A DNA stretch of 7,345 nucleotides from GCA-003244245 sp032230565. Lineage in GTDB: Bacteria > Actinomycetota > Actinomycetes > Mycobacteriales > Pseudonocardiaceae. Numbering within the stretch: position 1 is the first letter of the stretch; each line of letters starts with the position of its first letter. This document shows positions 1 to 5,806 of this stretch, piece by piece. The stretch spans positions 1 through 7,345 of the forward strand of contig JAVXWL010000243.1 in the NCBI GenBank assembly GCA_032230565.1. The letters run 5' to 3'. The notes below the pieces were generated by a model, which did no database searches, had not been told where the DNA came from, and saw only the letters and a list, made by a program, of their open reading frames with translations. Both the position numbers and the translations under genes were made by a program.

Positions 1-33
1 GAGGGCAACAAGATCGTCACAAACCCCACATAA
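1..33 (+). CDS. C-terminal tail of a gene entering from the left
   Basis: Frame 1 reads EGNKIVTNPT and then TAA at 31-33. Ten residues are too few to name a family. The call rests on an open frame running from the window edge to a stop, followed by a non-coding-looking stretch before the next plus-strand gene. It could also be chance. If real, it is the upstream neighbour of the FAH-family gene on the same strand. Confidence 0.3.
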   Translation, partial: EGNKIVTNPT

Positions 34-243
34 ACTCCTCAGGAGAACCACGCTAGCGCAGACATCATCTGCACCACAGGAACGAGTCACCAAAGCTGCG
101 GTTCCGTCAGTGGATCCAAGACCACCCAAACCGCCACCGTGGTCGACGCCTACGCGCTGCGTTCCGAACGATCGCCGGGACCTGCAATTGCCCGACAGGC
201 GCACGTCGGTGAGCCAACCCATCGTCGCGCATTCGGCGCGGTA

Positions 244-262
244 ATGTCAGCGGAGCTGACAT
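244..262. promoter_or_regulatory. Perfect 19-bp palindrome, candidate operator
   Basis: ATGTCAGC, a GGA spacer, then GCTGACAT: two 8-base arms that are exact inverted repeats around three bases. It lies about 30 bases before the chosen start of the FAH-family gene, where a repressor site or a leader hairpin would sit. Size and symmetry fit a dimeric regulator of the GntR, MarR or TetR kind, but no regulator gene lies beside it and I cannot assign one. There is no T tract, so it is not a typical intrinsic terminator. The rest of the 34-291 gap holds only weaker short inverted repeats and no convincing gene. Confidence 0.45.
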
Positions 263-291
263 ACCCCCAATCAGCTCGGATGGGTTCGGCG

Positions 292-1176
292 ATGAAGCTA
301 GTGACCTTTCGTAGCGGGACGACGAGCCGGGTCGGCGTCGTCGACGCCGGTGTTGTCCGGGATATCAGTGAGCTGCTCCCGGCCGGCGCGGGGCTTCTTG
401 AGGTGATCGAGGCCTGGGACAAACTCGGGCCCGCGCTGCGCGAGCGCACCGCCGCACTGCCCACGTTGCCGCTGGACTCGGCGGAGTTGCTCGCTCCGAT
501 CCCCGCGCCGCGGCGCAATGTCTTCTGTGTCGGCAAGAACTACCGTGACCACATCGCGGAGTTCGGTCGCAGCGGCTACGACACCTCAGGTGAGCGCGTA
601 GAACTGCCAGCCAAACCGATCCTGTTCAGCAAGGCCACGACGTCAGTCACCGGGCCTACCGCTGCCGTCGAGCCGCACCACGCACTGACAAGCGAACTCG
701 ACTACGAGGGCGAACTCTGTGTGATCATCGGCCGCGGCGGACGGGGCATCACCCGCGAGCAGGCTTACGGGCACGTGTGGGGTTACACGATCGTCAATGA
801 CATCACTGCGCGGGACCTGCAACGTGACCACAAGCAATGGTTCCTGGGCAAGTCACTGGACACGCACTGCCCGATGGGCCCGAACGCGGTAACAGCCGAC
901 GAAGTCACCGACGTGGCCGCGCTGGAAATCGTGACCACCGTCAACGGCGAGTGCCGTCAGCGCGCCGCGGTCAAAGACTTGATTTTCGACATCCCGCACC
1001 TGATTGCGACCCTGTCGGCAGGGATCATGCTGCTGCCCGGTGACCTGATTGCCACCGGCACCCCAGCGGGCGTGGGGATCGGGTTCGAGCCACCGAGATT
1101 CCTGATCAGCGGGGACCTCGTCGAGGTGTCGATCACCGGCCTGGGGCGGCTGTCCAACCGCATCGCGGATCGCTAA
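292..1176 (+). CDS. Fumarylacetoacetate hydrolase (FAH) family protein
   Basis: This is a 294-residue member of the FAH superfamily, whose members hydrolyse, decarboxylate, isomerise or hydrate 2-oxo acids, often at the end of aromatic ring degradation. An N-terminal FAH_N-like part (about 1-70) precedes the catalytic fold. Family motifs seen are GKNY (81-84), YEGEL (138-142) with the acidic metal ligands, NDITARDLQ (169-177), the GKSLDTHCPMGP stretch (186-197) and ATGTPAGVG (254-262). Together they imply a Mg/Mn-dependent cytosolic enzyme. ATG 292 is preferred because MKLVTF matches the usual family beginning and GGATGGG lies about 7 bases upstream. The frame is open back to 139, but those 51 residues look non-coding; ATG 280 is another option. 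The substrate cannot be told: ureidoglycolate lyase-like, acylpyruvase and 2-hydroxyhepta-2,4-diene-1,7-dioate isomerase-like members all share these motifs. The gene converges on the next one with 12 bases between the stops. Confidence 0.9.
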   Translation: MKLVTFRSGTTSRVGVVDAGVVRDISELLPAGAGLLEVIEAWDKLGPALRERTAALPTLPLDSAELLAPIPAPRRNVFCVGKNYRDHIAEFGRSGYDTSGERVELPAKPILFSKATTSVTGPTAAVEPHHALTSELDYEGELCVIIGRGGRGITREQAYGHVWGYTIVNDITARDLQRDHKQWFLGKSLDTHCPMGPNAVTADEVTDVAALEIVTTVNGECRQRAAVKDLIFDIPHLIATLSAGIMLLPGDLIATGTPAGVGIGFEPPRFLISGDLVEVSITGLGRLSNRIADR

Positions 1177-1188
1177 CCCGAGACTCAG

Positions 1189-1881
1189 CTACTCCTCGAT
1201 GGCTCCGCCGCCCCGTCGAAGATGTCGCCGGAAGGTGTATGACGGATCGGCGGCGCGCCGCGCGAGGTAGTCGTCGAAGGCGGTCTGCTGGCGCAGTGTC
1301 TCACCTGCGCGGATCTTGCGGGCCTGGTCGCGCTCGGTCTGCCAGATCTGGTGTGCCGTGGCCAGCACCTCCTCGGCACGCCCGGCCGCGACGAACAACA
1401 CGCCATCGTCGTCACCGAAGACAACGTCGTCGTCGCTCACCAGGTGCGGGCCGAACCGCGCGGTGGCCAGCGCGTCAGGTTCCCGCTCGTCCAGCCGCAC
1501 CGGGCCGGCCGGGTAGCTGCCATAGCTGAATACCGGCAGTCCGATCTCCACCAACTCCGGCGTGTCCCGGTGCAGGCCCCACACCACCAGGCCCGCCAAT
1601 CCCGCCGCCTCGGCCTCCAGTACCGCCAGGTCGCCTACACAAGCCTCGTCCGACCGCCCACCGTTGTCGATGACCAGCACGTCACCCTGCTCAGCCCGGC
1701 GCAACGCCTCCAGGAACACGTCCACGCTGCCGTAATGCCGCGCAGGCAAGGCGCGTCCGGCGATCCGGTGTCCGGGAACGACCGCGCCGATGCCGGGCGG
1801 CGCGGCACGCAGCGGCAGGTCCCTGCGGAGGCAGGCATCGGCCACCAGCGGCGTAGACAGGTCGGCGAAAATCTCCAGCAT
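1189..1881 (-). CDS. RraA family / HMG aldolase-like protein
   Basis: This 230-residue protein belongs to the RraA-like fold, which includes 4-hydroxy-4-methyl-2-oxoglutarate (HMG) aldolase / oxaloacetate decarboxylase and the RNase E inhibitor RraA. The family core is visible: NGGRSDEACVGDLA (73-86), then GLAGLVVWGLHRD (94-106), with the Arg-Asp pair (105-106) that binds substrate and metal in HMG aldolases, and GDDDGVLFV (156-164). The usual Asp before the Gly of the DGxxRD motif is Trp101 here. The ATG at 1879-1881 is preceded by GGGGGAG four bases away, a strong ribosome site that fixes the start. HMG aldolase acts at the end of protocatechuate 4,5-cleavage and gallate pathways, so a link to the neighbouring FAH enzyme is plausible. 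The two are convergent, however, and not one transcript. The exact substrate is open. Confidence 0.85.
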   Translation of the reverse strand: MLEIFADLSTPLVADACLRRDLPLRAAPPGIGAVVPGHRIAGRALPARHYGSVDVFLEALRRAEQGDVLVIDNGGRSDEACVGDLAVLEAEAAGLAGLVVWGLHRDTPELVEIGLPVFSYGSYPAGPVRLDEREPDALATARFGPHLVSDDDVVFGDDDGVLFVAAGRAEEVLATAHQIWQTERDQARKIRAGETLRQQTAFDDYLARRAADPSYTFRRHLRRGGGAIEE

Positions 1882-2187
1882 CGCGCTCCCCCAGCTCGGT
1901 CCCGTCGCCAGCGTTCGGTCACCTACTTCGCGCCGGAAGCCCCCGCTGCACCTCAGCCAAGCACGCTGCGCCCGGTCACTGCTCGCCAGTCTCGCCCCAC
2001 GTCATTTCGGTCGGCGCCGAAGTGTCGTCGTTCTAGGGTCGTTGTCATGGCTGGCGATGGGGACGGCGTCTGAACAGGCACGAGTTGATATTCGGCATGC
2101 CACCGACACGACGCTGGGAGCAGTCATGTCTTCGAGAAGGCCAGTAGAAGCGCAGCGGATCCTCACGGCCGCCACGTCGAAGGCTTC
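1882..2187. other. Gap of 306 bases without an intact gene
   Basis: The stretch separates the RraA-like gene, which starts leftward at 1881, from the truncated isomerase-like gene at 2188, so it should hold divergent promoters; I see no convincing -35/-10 pair. It carries a short coding remnant (1917-1951, listed separately) and an inverted repeat TTCGG / CCGAA (2006-2021) with a six-base loop. The frame of the downstream gene stays open back to a TGA near 2083 but has no ATG or GTG start there. The gap looks like decayed coding DNA more than a designed regulatory region. Confidence 0.5.
1917..1951 (+). pseudogene. Short remnant resembling the start of an SCO6745-family gene
   Basis: The plus strand reads SVTYFAPEAPAA. 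The intact SCO6745-family gene downstream has DVTYFTPEARAA near its N-terminus (residues 18-29), so 9 of 12 residues agree. The DNA shares GTCACCTACTTC exactly, followed by CGCCGGA and GCCC with single differences (the match is at about 2890 in the intact gene). YFxPE near the N-terminus is a recurring feature of that family. Similarity ends on both sides after a few codons, so this is either the stub of a lost second copy or a chance match. I favour the stub, with caution. Confidence 0.3.
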
Positions 2188-2784
2188 GTGGCCGGGCGGA
2201 CGGTCGATCGCACCCGCGACTGGGAGGAACGTGAGGCGCCGCTACGAGCACTCGACCATGTCGAGTTGCTTGCGCTGTTGGAGCGGGAAGCGACGGCAAT
2301 GCGCGCATCGGTAGCCGCAGCCCTCGACGAACACAGCGATTGCACCCTGACGTGGGCAGGGCGGACCGTTCGGCTCGCTGGCTTCCTGACCCACATGCGC
2401 AGTGAGGACGCAGTGCACCGGTGGGACCTCGTTGGCGATGACGACGAAAGCGCCACGCTGCTGGGCCAACAGGAACTGCTCGAGCACGCGGTGCACTTTG
2501 TCGGCAAACCCTTGTGCCGGCGCGGGCTCGCCCAGGGTGTCGGCACGGCGGTGCTCTCGACTCGGATCCGAGCCGGCGATCATGATGACCTGCTGGTCGA
2601 GATGGGCAACGGCAACGCGACGCTCACGGTGCTACCCCGAAATGGTGAGGAAGTCCTCTCCACCGACCCGGCGGCGCGTCTACTGCTTGTGTGGGGACGC
2701 AAAGCCACCCCGTTCTTCCGGCTTCGCTCGCGCGGCAACACCGCCCACGTCGCCGCGGTGCAGCGCCTATTCTCCGGCTACTAG
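2188..2784 (+). CDS. Maleylpyruvate isomerase-like mycothiol-dependent protein, N-terminus missing
   Basis: The 198 residues match the middle and C-terminal parts of the mycothiol-dependent maleylpyruvate isomerase-like family (DinB-like N-domain plus MDMPI_C). The hallmark THMRSEDAVHRWD (68-80) contains Glu73 and His77, spaced as Glu144 and His148 are in the zinc site of Corynebacterium glutamicum maleylpyruvate isomerase. The C-terminal part (about 100-196) resembles MDMPI_C, with the LLLVWGR motif (165-171). The first zinc ligand of the family, a histidine in the N-terminal helical domain (His52 in that enzyme), has no counterpart, because about 70 residues of the usual protein are absent. 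GTG 2188 is the first possible start in the open frame; the frame is closed by TGA near 2083. This is therefore probably a 5'-truncated gene that may be translated but should lack normal thiol-transfer activity. An SCO6745-family gene follows 51 bases later on the same strand. Confidence 0.65.
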   Translation: MAGRTVDRTRDWEEREAPLRALDHVELLALLEREATAMRASVAAALDEHSDCTLTWAGRTVRLAGFLTHMRSEDAVHRWDLVGDDDESATLLGQQELLEHAVHFVGKPLCRRGLAQGVGTAVLSTRIRAGDHDDLLVEMGNGNATLTVLPRNGEEVLSTDPAARLLLVWGRKATPFFRLRSRGNTAHVAAVQRLFSGY

Positions 2785-2835
2785 CAGCAACATCGCGAGC
2801 GGTCCCCGGTTGACGACAGGTTGTTGGTGTGTGGG

Positions 2836-3783
2836 ATGAACGACGGTACTGCGCGGCGGATGTGGCAGCTCTATGAGCCCATCCACGACGTCACCTACTT
2901 CACGCCGGAGGCCCGTGCCGCCGCGGACAGCCTCGGTGTGCGCGGGTTCTGGATGGGTTACTTCGCACTGCGGGTGGCTCCTCTGGGACCAGTGGCACCG
3001 GCCGTGGCAGCGGCGAGCTTCTTCGGCTTCCATCCGGATCGGGTCGCCCGAGCGTTGCCGGACGCGTGGACCTACACCAGCCCGCAAGACGCGATACGGG
3101 CGCGGCTGGCGGGTGCGGACGCTGCCCTGCGCCGACTCTGGGGCGACGTGACCGTTGAGTCCCAGGAGGTGGCGGAAGCGGCCGACCTGGCGTGGCGGGC
3201 GGCGAGTGCCGCCGACACCGCTGGGCGCGTCTTGGCTGCGGCCAACCAGGCGCTGCCCCGTCCGACGCAGCCCCATTTAGCGCTCTGGCAGGCCACGACG
3301 ACGCTGCGCGAGCACCGCGGTGACGGCCACATCGCCGTTCTCCTGAGCCGCGGCGTTTCCCCGATCCAGGCCCACGTGATCAAGGCCACCGCTGGCGAGG
3401 CCGACCCCGCCGTGCTCCGCGAGAGCCGCCGATGGAGTGCGGACGCTTGGCGCAGCACCGTCGAGGAGCTGAGCACCACCGGCTGGCTCGACGTCGCAGG
3501 CCATCTCACTCGAGCTGGACTGGCCAAGCACGACGAGATGGAAGCATCCACCGACCGTGCCGCCATGCATCCGTGGCGAGCGCTCGGTGAGATGGCTACT
3601 GCCCGGCTCACCGAGCTGCTCACTCCGCTTGCGGCCGCGGTGGTTGACAGCGGGATCTTGCCGGCGTCGAACCCGGTTGGCCTGACCGCGGACTCCCAAA
3701 GCCCGCCTCCCGGGCGCGGAGGACGGCTTCGGTCCGATCGGCAACCTGAAGTTTCGCGAAGATCGCGGAGTCGTGGTTGTTGA
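2836..3783 (+). CDS. SCO6745-family (winged-helix-like) protein with an aberrant C-terminal tail
   Basis: This 315-residue protein matches the actinobacterial SCO6745 family, which has a helix-turn-helix-like fold and no settled function. Family landmarks in order are LYEPIHDVTYFTPEA (12-26), GFWMGYFALRVAPLGPV (37-53), FFGFHPDRV (62-70), ALPDAW (73-78), LREHRGDGHIAVLL (157-170), RWSADAW (199-205), ASTDRAAMHPW (237-247) and ASNPVGL (277-283). Family members normally end soon after the NPxG motif. Here the frame runs 32 residues further (TADSQSPPPG and on), a basic low-complexity tail that is the antisense of a broken LuxR-type gene. The tail therefore looks like read-through after loss of the natural stop. 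ATG 2836 is chosen because MNDGTARRMWQLYEP fits the family N-terminus; the frame extends only five codons further, to TTG 2821. The ribosome site is weak. The fold may still be functional. Confidence 0.8.
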   Translation: MNDGTARRMWQLYEPIHDVTYFTPEARAAADSLGVRGFWMGYFALRVAPLGPVAPAVAAASFFGFHPDRVARALPDAWTYTSPQDAIRARLAGADAALRRLWGDVTVESQEVAEAADLAWRAASAADTAGRVLAAANQALPRPTQPHLALWQATTTLREHRGDGHIAVLLSRGVSPIQAHVIKATAGEADPAVLRESRRWSADAWRSTVEELSTTGWLDVAGHLTRAGLAKHDEMEASTDRAAMHPWRALGEMATARLTELLTPLAAAVVDSGILPASNPVGLTADSQSPPPGRGGRLRSDRQPEVSRRSRSRGC

Positions 3784-4010
3784 TCGCCTTGCTGCTAGCC
3801 GAGCTTCCCACCGATCACCGTGGTCGACAGCCCTGCTGCAAGCAGCTCGAGAACCTGCCGCTCACGCTGAGTGAGCTGCAGGAAGGGATCGGCCGTGACC
3901 GCTCGTCCAGACAGCCGACCGAGCACCCGCCGGGCGATGCCGGCCGATCAGCCAGCCGCGATCTCGGCGACGGCAAGGCCGAAACCGGCGAACACGACGA
4001 TCGTGGTCCA
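3695..4010 (-). pseudogene. Broken LuxR/NarL-type response regulator, HTH remnant
   Basis: Read on the minus strand, this is the C-terminal half of a LuxR-type regulator. A linker-like GIARRVLGRL is followed by the HTH start LTQRERQVLELLAAGLSTTV, then GGKLG, and after a frame change SSKAINNHDSAIFAKLQVAD and RTEAVLRAREAGFG. These are the standard parts of the DNA-binding domain. Two lesions break it: an in-frame TGA (complement of 3948-3950) before the linker, and a frameshift near 3795-3801 that puts a TAG in frame between GGKLG and the recognition helix. No receiver domain can be read upstream. The frame has also lost its own stop and runs on into the antisense of the SCO6745-family gene. 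A functional product is very unlikely. Both ends are approximate. Confidence 0.7.
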
Positions 4011-4081
4011 CTGCGCGCGCCCGTGCTCGTCGCCGCTGGTCATGCACACATCATGGGCGCTGCGCTGCCCCGCTGTCCCGG

Positions 4082-4237
4082 ATGGATTTGCCGGCATCGC
4101 CAGGTGACCGCTTTCATCTCGTCTTTGAGGTATTCATGCCGAACCACGTTCTCGATGACGTCGAGTGGGCGCTGACCGCGGTGGGCTTTGCGGCGGTCGC
4201 TATCACCTGGAAGGCTGACACACAGTCGGCTGATTAA
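4082..4237 (+). CDS. Doubtful small ORF, 51 residues
   Basis: From ATG 4082 to TAA 4235-4237 the frame encodes 51 residues, with an internal ATG at 4136 preceded by TTGAGG. The product reads like ordinary protein in its middle (FHLVFEVFMPNHV, then VEWALTAVGFAAVAITW) and has a moderately hydrophobic stretch at about residues 29-43. It could be a small protein, or the C-terminal scrap of a lost enzyme: the pattern of helix, Gly-Phe, then a beta-like strand occurs at the ends of many SAM methyltransferases. I recognise no family. It lies between a pseudogene and an intact gene, ends 31 bases before the next start, and lacks a strong ribosome site at 4082. Confidence 0.25.
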   Translation: MDLPASPGDRFHLVFEVFMPNHVLDDVEWALTAVGFAAVAITWKADTQSAD

Positions 4238-4259
4238 AGCAATACACATCACTATCCGT

Positions 4260-4265
4260 AAGGAG
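4260..4265 (+). promoter_or_regulatory. Strong ribosome binding site, decides the start of the small conserved gene
   Basis: AAGGAG is followed by two close in-frame ATGs. It lies 3 bases from ATG 4269 and 9 bases from ATG 4275. The spacing slightly favours 4275, the residue at which homology with the downstream copy begins (M-x-MLLKWE); 4269 would add only Met-Thr. Confidence 0.7.
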
Positions 4266-4268
4266 ACG

Positions 4269-4571
4269 ATGACCATGCGCATGCTGCTCAAGTGGGAAAT
4301 CGGCCTGGAGGCCGGGACCGAGGCCATCCGCAGCGGAAAGATCGCGGAGCTGAGCCAGCGGCTCATGGCACTGATCCAATCCGAGGCTGCTTACTTCAGC
4401 ACCGAGGGTGGAACACGCACCTCCTACATGTTCTTCGATTTGGACGACCCGGCGATGATTCCGGTGATCGCCGAGCCGTTATTTCAGGAACTCCGGTCGA
4501 AAGTTGAGTTCATCCCGGTAATGAACGCCGACGACCTGCAACGCGGCCTGGCCAATGTCGCACAGCAATGA
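4269..4571 (+). CDS. Small conserved protein of unknown function, full-length copy
   Basis: About 100 residues (98 if ATG 4275 is used), starting MRMLLKWEI and ending at TGA 4569-4571. The sequence is soluble-looking, with no signal peptide or membrane segment. It alternates strand and helix in the way small alpha/beta-barrel-like monomers do: MLLKWEI strand, EAIRSGKIAELSQRL helix, AAYFSTEGG / TSYMFFDLDD strands, IPVIAEPLFQEL helix, VEFIPVMNADDLQRGL end. I have the impression that similar ~95-residue proteins occur in Actinobacteria, but I cannot name a reaction. A shortened paralogue follows 46 bases downstream, then a methyltransferase, all on the same strand, so a role linked to the methyltransferase is possible but unproven. 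The long upstream extension of the frame (to 4188) is rejected because the ribosome site lies at 4260-4265. Confidence 0.75.
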   Translation: MTMRMLLKWEIGLEAGTEAIRSGKIAELSQRLMALIQSEAAYFSTEGGTRTSYMFFDLDDPAMIPVIAEPLFQELRSKVEFIPVMNADDLQRGLANVAQQ

Positions 4572-4583
4572 CCATACCTCATC

Positions 4584-4589
4584 TATTAT
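4584..4589 (+). promoter_or_regulatory. Possible -10 element in the spacer between the two copies
   Basis: TATTAT fits the TANNNT pattern of mycobacterial SigA-type -10 boxes and lies in a locally AT-rich spacer (4572-4617) in otherwise GC-rich DNA, about 29 bases before ATG 4618. No matching -35 is visible at the usual distance. If real, it would drive the shortened copy and the methyltransferase separately from the first copy. Confidence 0.25.
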
Positions 4590-4617
4590 GATTCATTGAG
4601 ACACACGGAGTCGGCAA

Positions 4618-4794
4618 ATGCTTATGTTACTCAAGTGGGAACGCCATTCAGAGCGGGAAGATGGCAGCAATCCACGAAAAGTCGAACCGGTGATCGCGGA
4701 ACCGCTCTTCCAACAGCTCGATTCTACTGTGCAGTTCATCCCCGTGATGAACGGCGACGACCTGCAACGCGGTTTGATCGAAACGGCAGGGTAA
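4618..4794 (+). CDS. Internally deleted paralogue of the upstream small protein, 58 residues
   Basis: From ATG 4618, seven bases after GGAG (4607-4610), the frame reads MLMLLKWE and ends PVMNGDDLQRGLIETAG at TAA 4792-4794. It copies both ends of the gene at 4269: MLLKWE at the start, and 25 of 30 identical residues from PVIAEPLFQ (24-32) to DDLQRGL (47-53). The middle (residues 9-23) does not match in frame. One frame over it reads AIQSGKMA, the counterpart of AIRSGKIA in the full copy. Relative to that copy, 23 and 94 bases are missing on either side of this block; the sum, 117, is 39 codons, so the ORF stays open. The fold is probably ruined, and the ORF may persist because it is translated just ahead of the methyltransferase, whose GTG lies five bases after this stop. 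It could equally be called a pseudogene. Confidence 0.6.
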   Translation: MLMLLKWERHSEREDGSNPRKVEPVIAEPLFQQLDSTVQFIPVMNGDDLQRGLIETAG

Positions 4795-4799
4795 CGACC

Positions 4800-5786
4800 G
4801 TGACCGAGCAGCAGCACGAGATCGTCTGGAGGCTATCCACCGCTGGCTTCGCGGCGAGGTGCATCCAACTTGTCGCCGATCTCGGTGTCGCCGACCGCAT
4901 CGGAGATAGTGCGGTACCGATCACCGACTTAGCCGCTTCCTGCGAGGTCAATGCCGATGCCCTCAACCGCGTACTGCGGCTGCTCGCGGCGCACGGCGTC
5001 TTCGAAAACCGGGACGGCGGCTACGGGCACACGCCCCCGTCCCGACTGCTCCGCGCCGACCATCCCCGATCAATGCGGGCTTTCTCCCAGATGATGGGGC
5101 TGCCGGTGATCTGGGGCAGCCTGACCGAGCTCGAGCACTCAGTCCGCAACGGCCGCCCCGGCCTCGAAACCCTGGAGCCCAAGGGCATCTGGGCTTACCT
5201 CCAGGCGCACCCCGGCGAAGCTGACATCTTCGGCCGAGCTATGACCGCGAAGGCGGCCGCCGAGGTTGCAGCGGTCCTCGACGCGTACGACTTCTCCGGG
5301 CTAGGGACGATCGCCGACATTGGGGGCGGCCGAGGGCACCTGCTGCGCGCCGTTCTCGATACCGCGCCGCAATCTCACGGCATCCTGTTCGATCTGCCCG
5401 ACGTGATCGATAGCTTGGACACCGGTCATGAGCGAATGGCTACCGTGGCCGGTGACTTCTTCGTCGATCGACTGCCCGTGGCCGATGTGTATGTCCTTAT
5501 GGAGGTGCTGCACGACTGGGCCGATGAGGAGAGCGTTGCGCTCCTGCACGCGATACGCCGAGTTGCGTGTGACGGCTCGAGGCTGCTGATCATCGAAGGA
5601 GTCATCCCCGGCGAACAGGCCGACCCGCGGGCCAGCACCCTGGACATCATCATGCTGACCGTCACCGGAGGACGTGAACGGACGGCGGACGCGCTCAGCG
5701 CACTGTGCGAGCAGGCCAGCTTCTGCCTCGACAAGGTCGTCGCAACCGCGAGCCCCATGCACATCATCGAGGCGAGACCGGTCTGA
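4800..5786 (+). CDS. SAM-dependent O-methyltransferase (acetylserotonin / polyketide OMT type)
   Basis: A 328-residue class I methyltransferase of the COMT-like family, which methylates hydroxyl groups of small aromatic or polyketide compounds. Residues about 10-95 form the helical and winged dimerisation domain (LAASCEVNADALNRVLRLLA, 44-63). The Rossmann part carries the SAM loop DIGGGRGH (173-180), LFDLPDVI (196-203), GDFF (218-221) and LMEVLHDWADEE (233-244), where His238 takes the position of the catalytic base. GGRERTADALSALCEQASF (290-308) is the usual late motif. Length is normal for the family and the enzyme looks intact. GTG 4800 is chosen because VTEQQHEIVWRL begins the domain; the frame is open back to 4596, but that part overlaps the small paralogue in another frame. 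The five-base gap after that ORF suggests translational coupling. The substrate is unknown: no polyketide or other biosynthetic genes are in view. Confidence 0.88.
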   Translation: MTEQQHEIVWRLSTAGFAARCIQLVADLGVADRIGDSAVPITDLAASCEVNADALNRVLRLLAAHGVFENRDGGYGHTPPSRLLRADHPRSMRAFSQMMGLPVIWGSLTELEHSVRNGRPGLETLEPKGIWAYLQAHPGEADIFGRAMTAKAAAEVAAVLDAYDFSGLGTIADIGGGRGHLLRAVLDTAPQSHGILFDLPDVIDSLDTGHERMATVAGDFFVDRLPVADVYVLMEVLHDWADEESVALLHAIRRVACDGSRLLIIEGVIPGEQADPRASTLDIIMLTVTGGRERTADALSALCEQASFCLDKVVATASPMHIIEARPV

Positions 5787-5806
5787 CCGCGGGCCGCAGT
5801 GCAAGG

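Noticed and set aside
35..45. CTCCT-C-AGGAG inverted repeat just after the first stop, as a terminator
   Set aside because: A one-base loop cannot form a proper hairpin and no T tract follows.
139..291. Long N-terminal extension of the FAH-family gene (51 residues)
   Set aside because: The sequence there is unlike the family, contains the palindrome at 244-262, and MKLVTF at 292 matches the usual start.
1351..2073. 240-residue open frame on the plus strand opposite the RraA-like gene
   Set aside because: It is Arg-rich, low-complexity antisense of a well-supported gene; only its last part holds the SCO6745-like fragment.
2043..2081. CHGW followed by H, resembling the CxGW...H zinc-ligand motif of the missing isomerase N-domain
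   Set aside because: It is in a different frame from the gene at 2188, the histidine is one residue off the usual spacing, and the surrounding residues do not match the family.
3777..4175. 132-residue plus-strand open frame over the LuxR remnant
   Set aside because: It is antisense of the recognisable HTH domain and resembles no protein family I know.
4596..4799. 68-residue N-terminal extension of the O-methyltransferase
   Set aside because: It overlaps the small paralogue in another frame, and the domain begins at GTG 4800.
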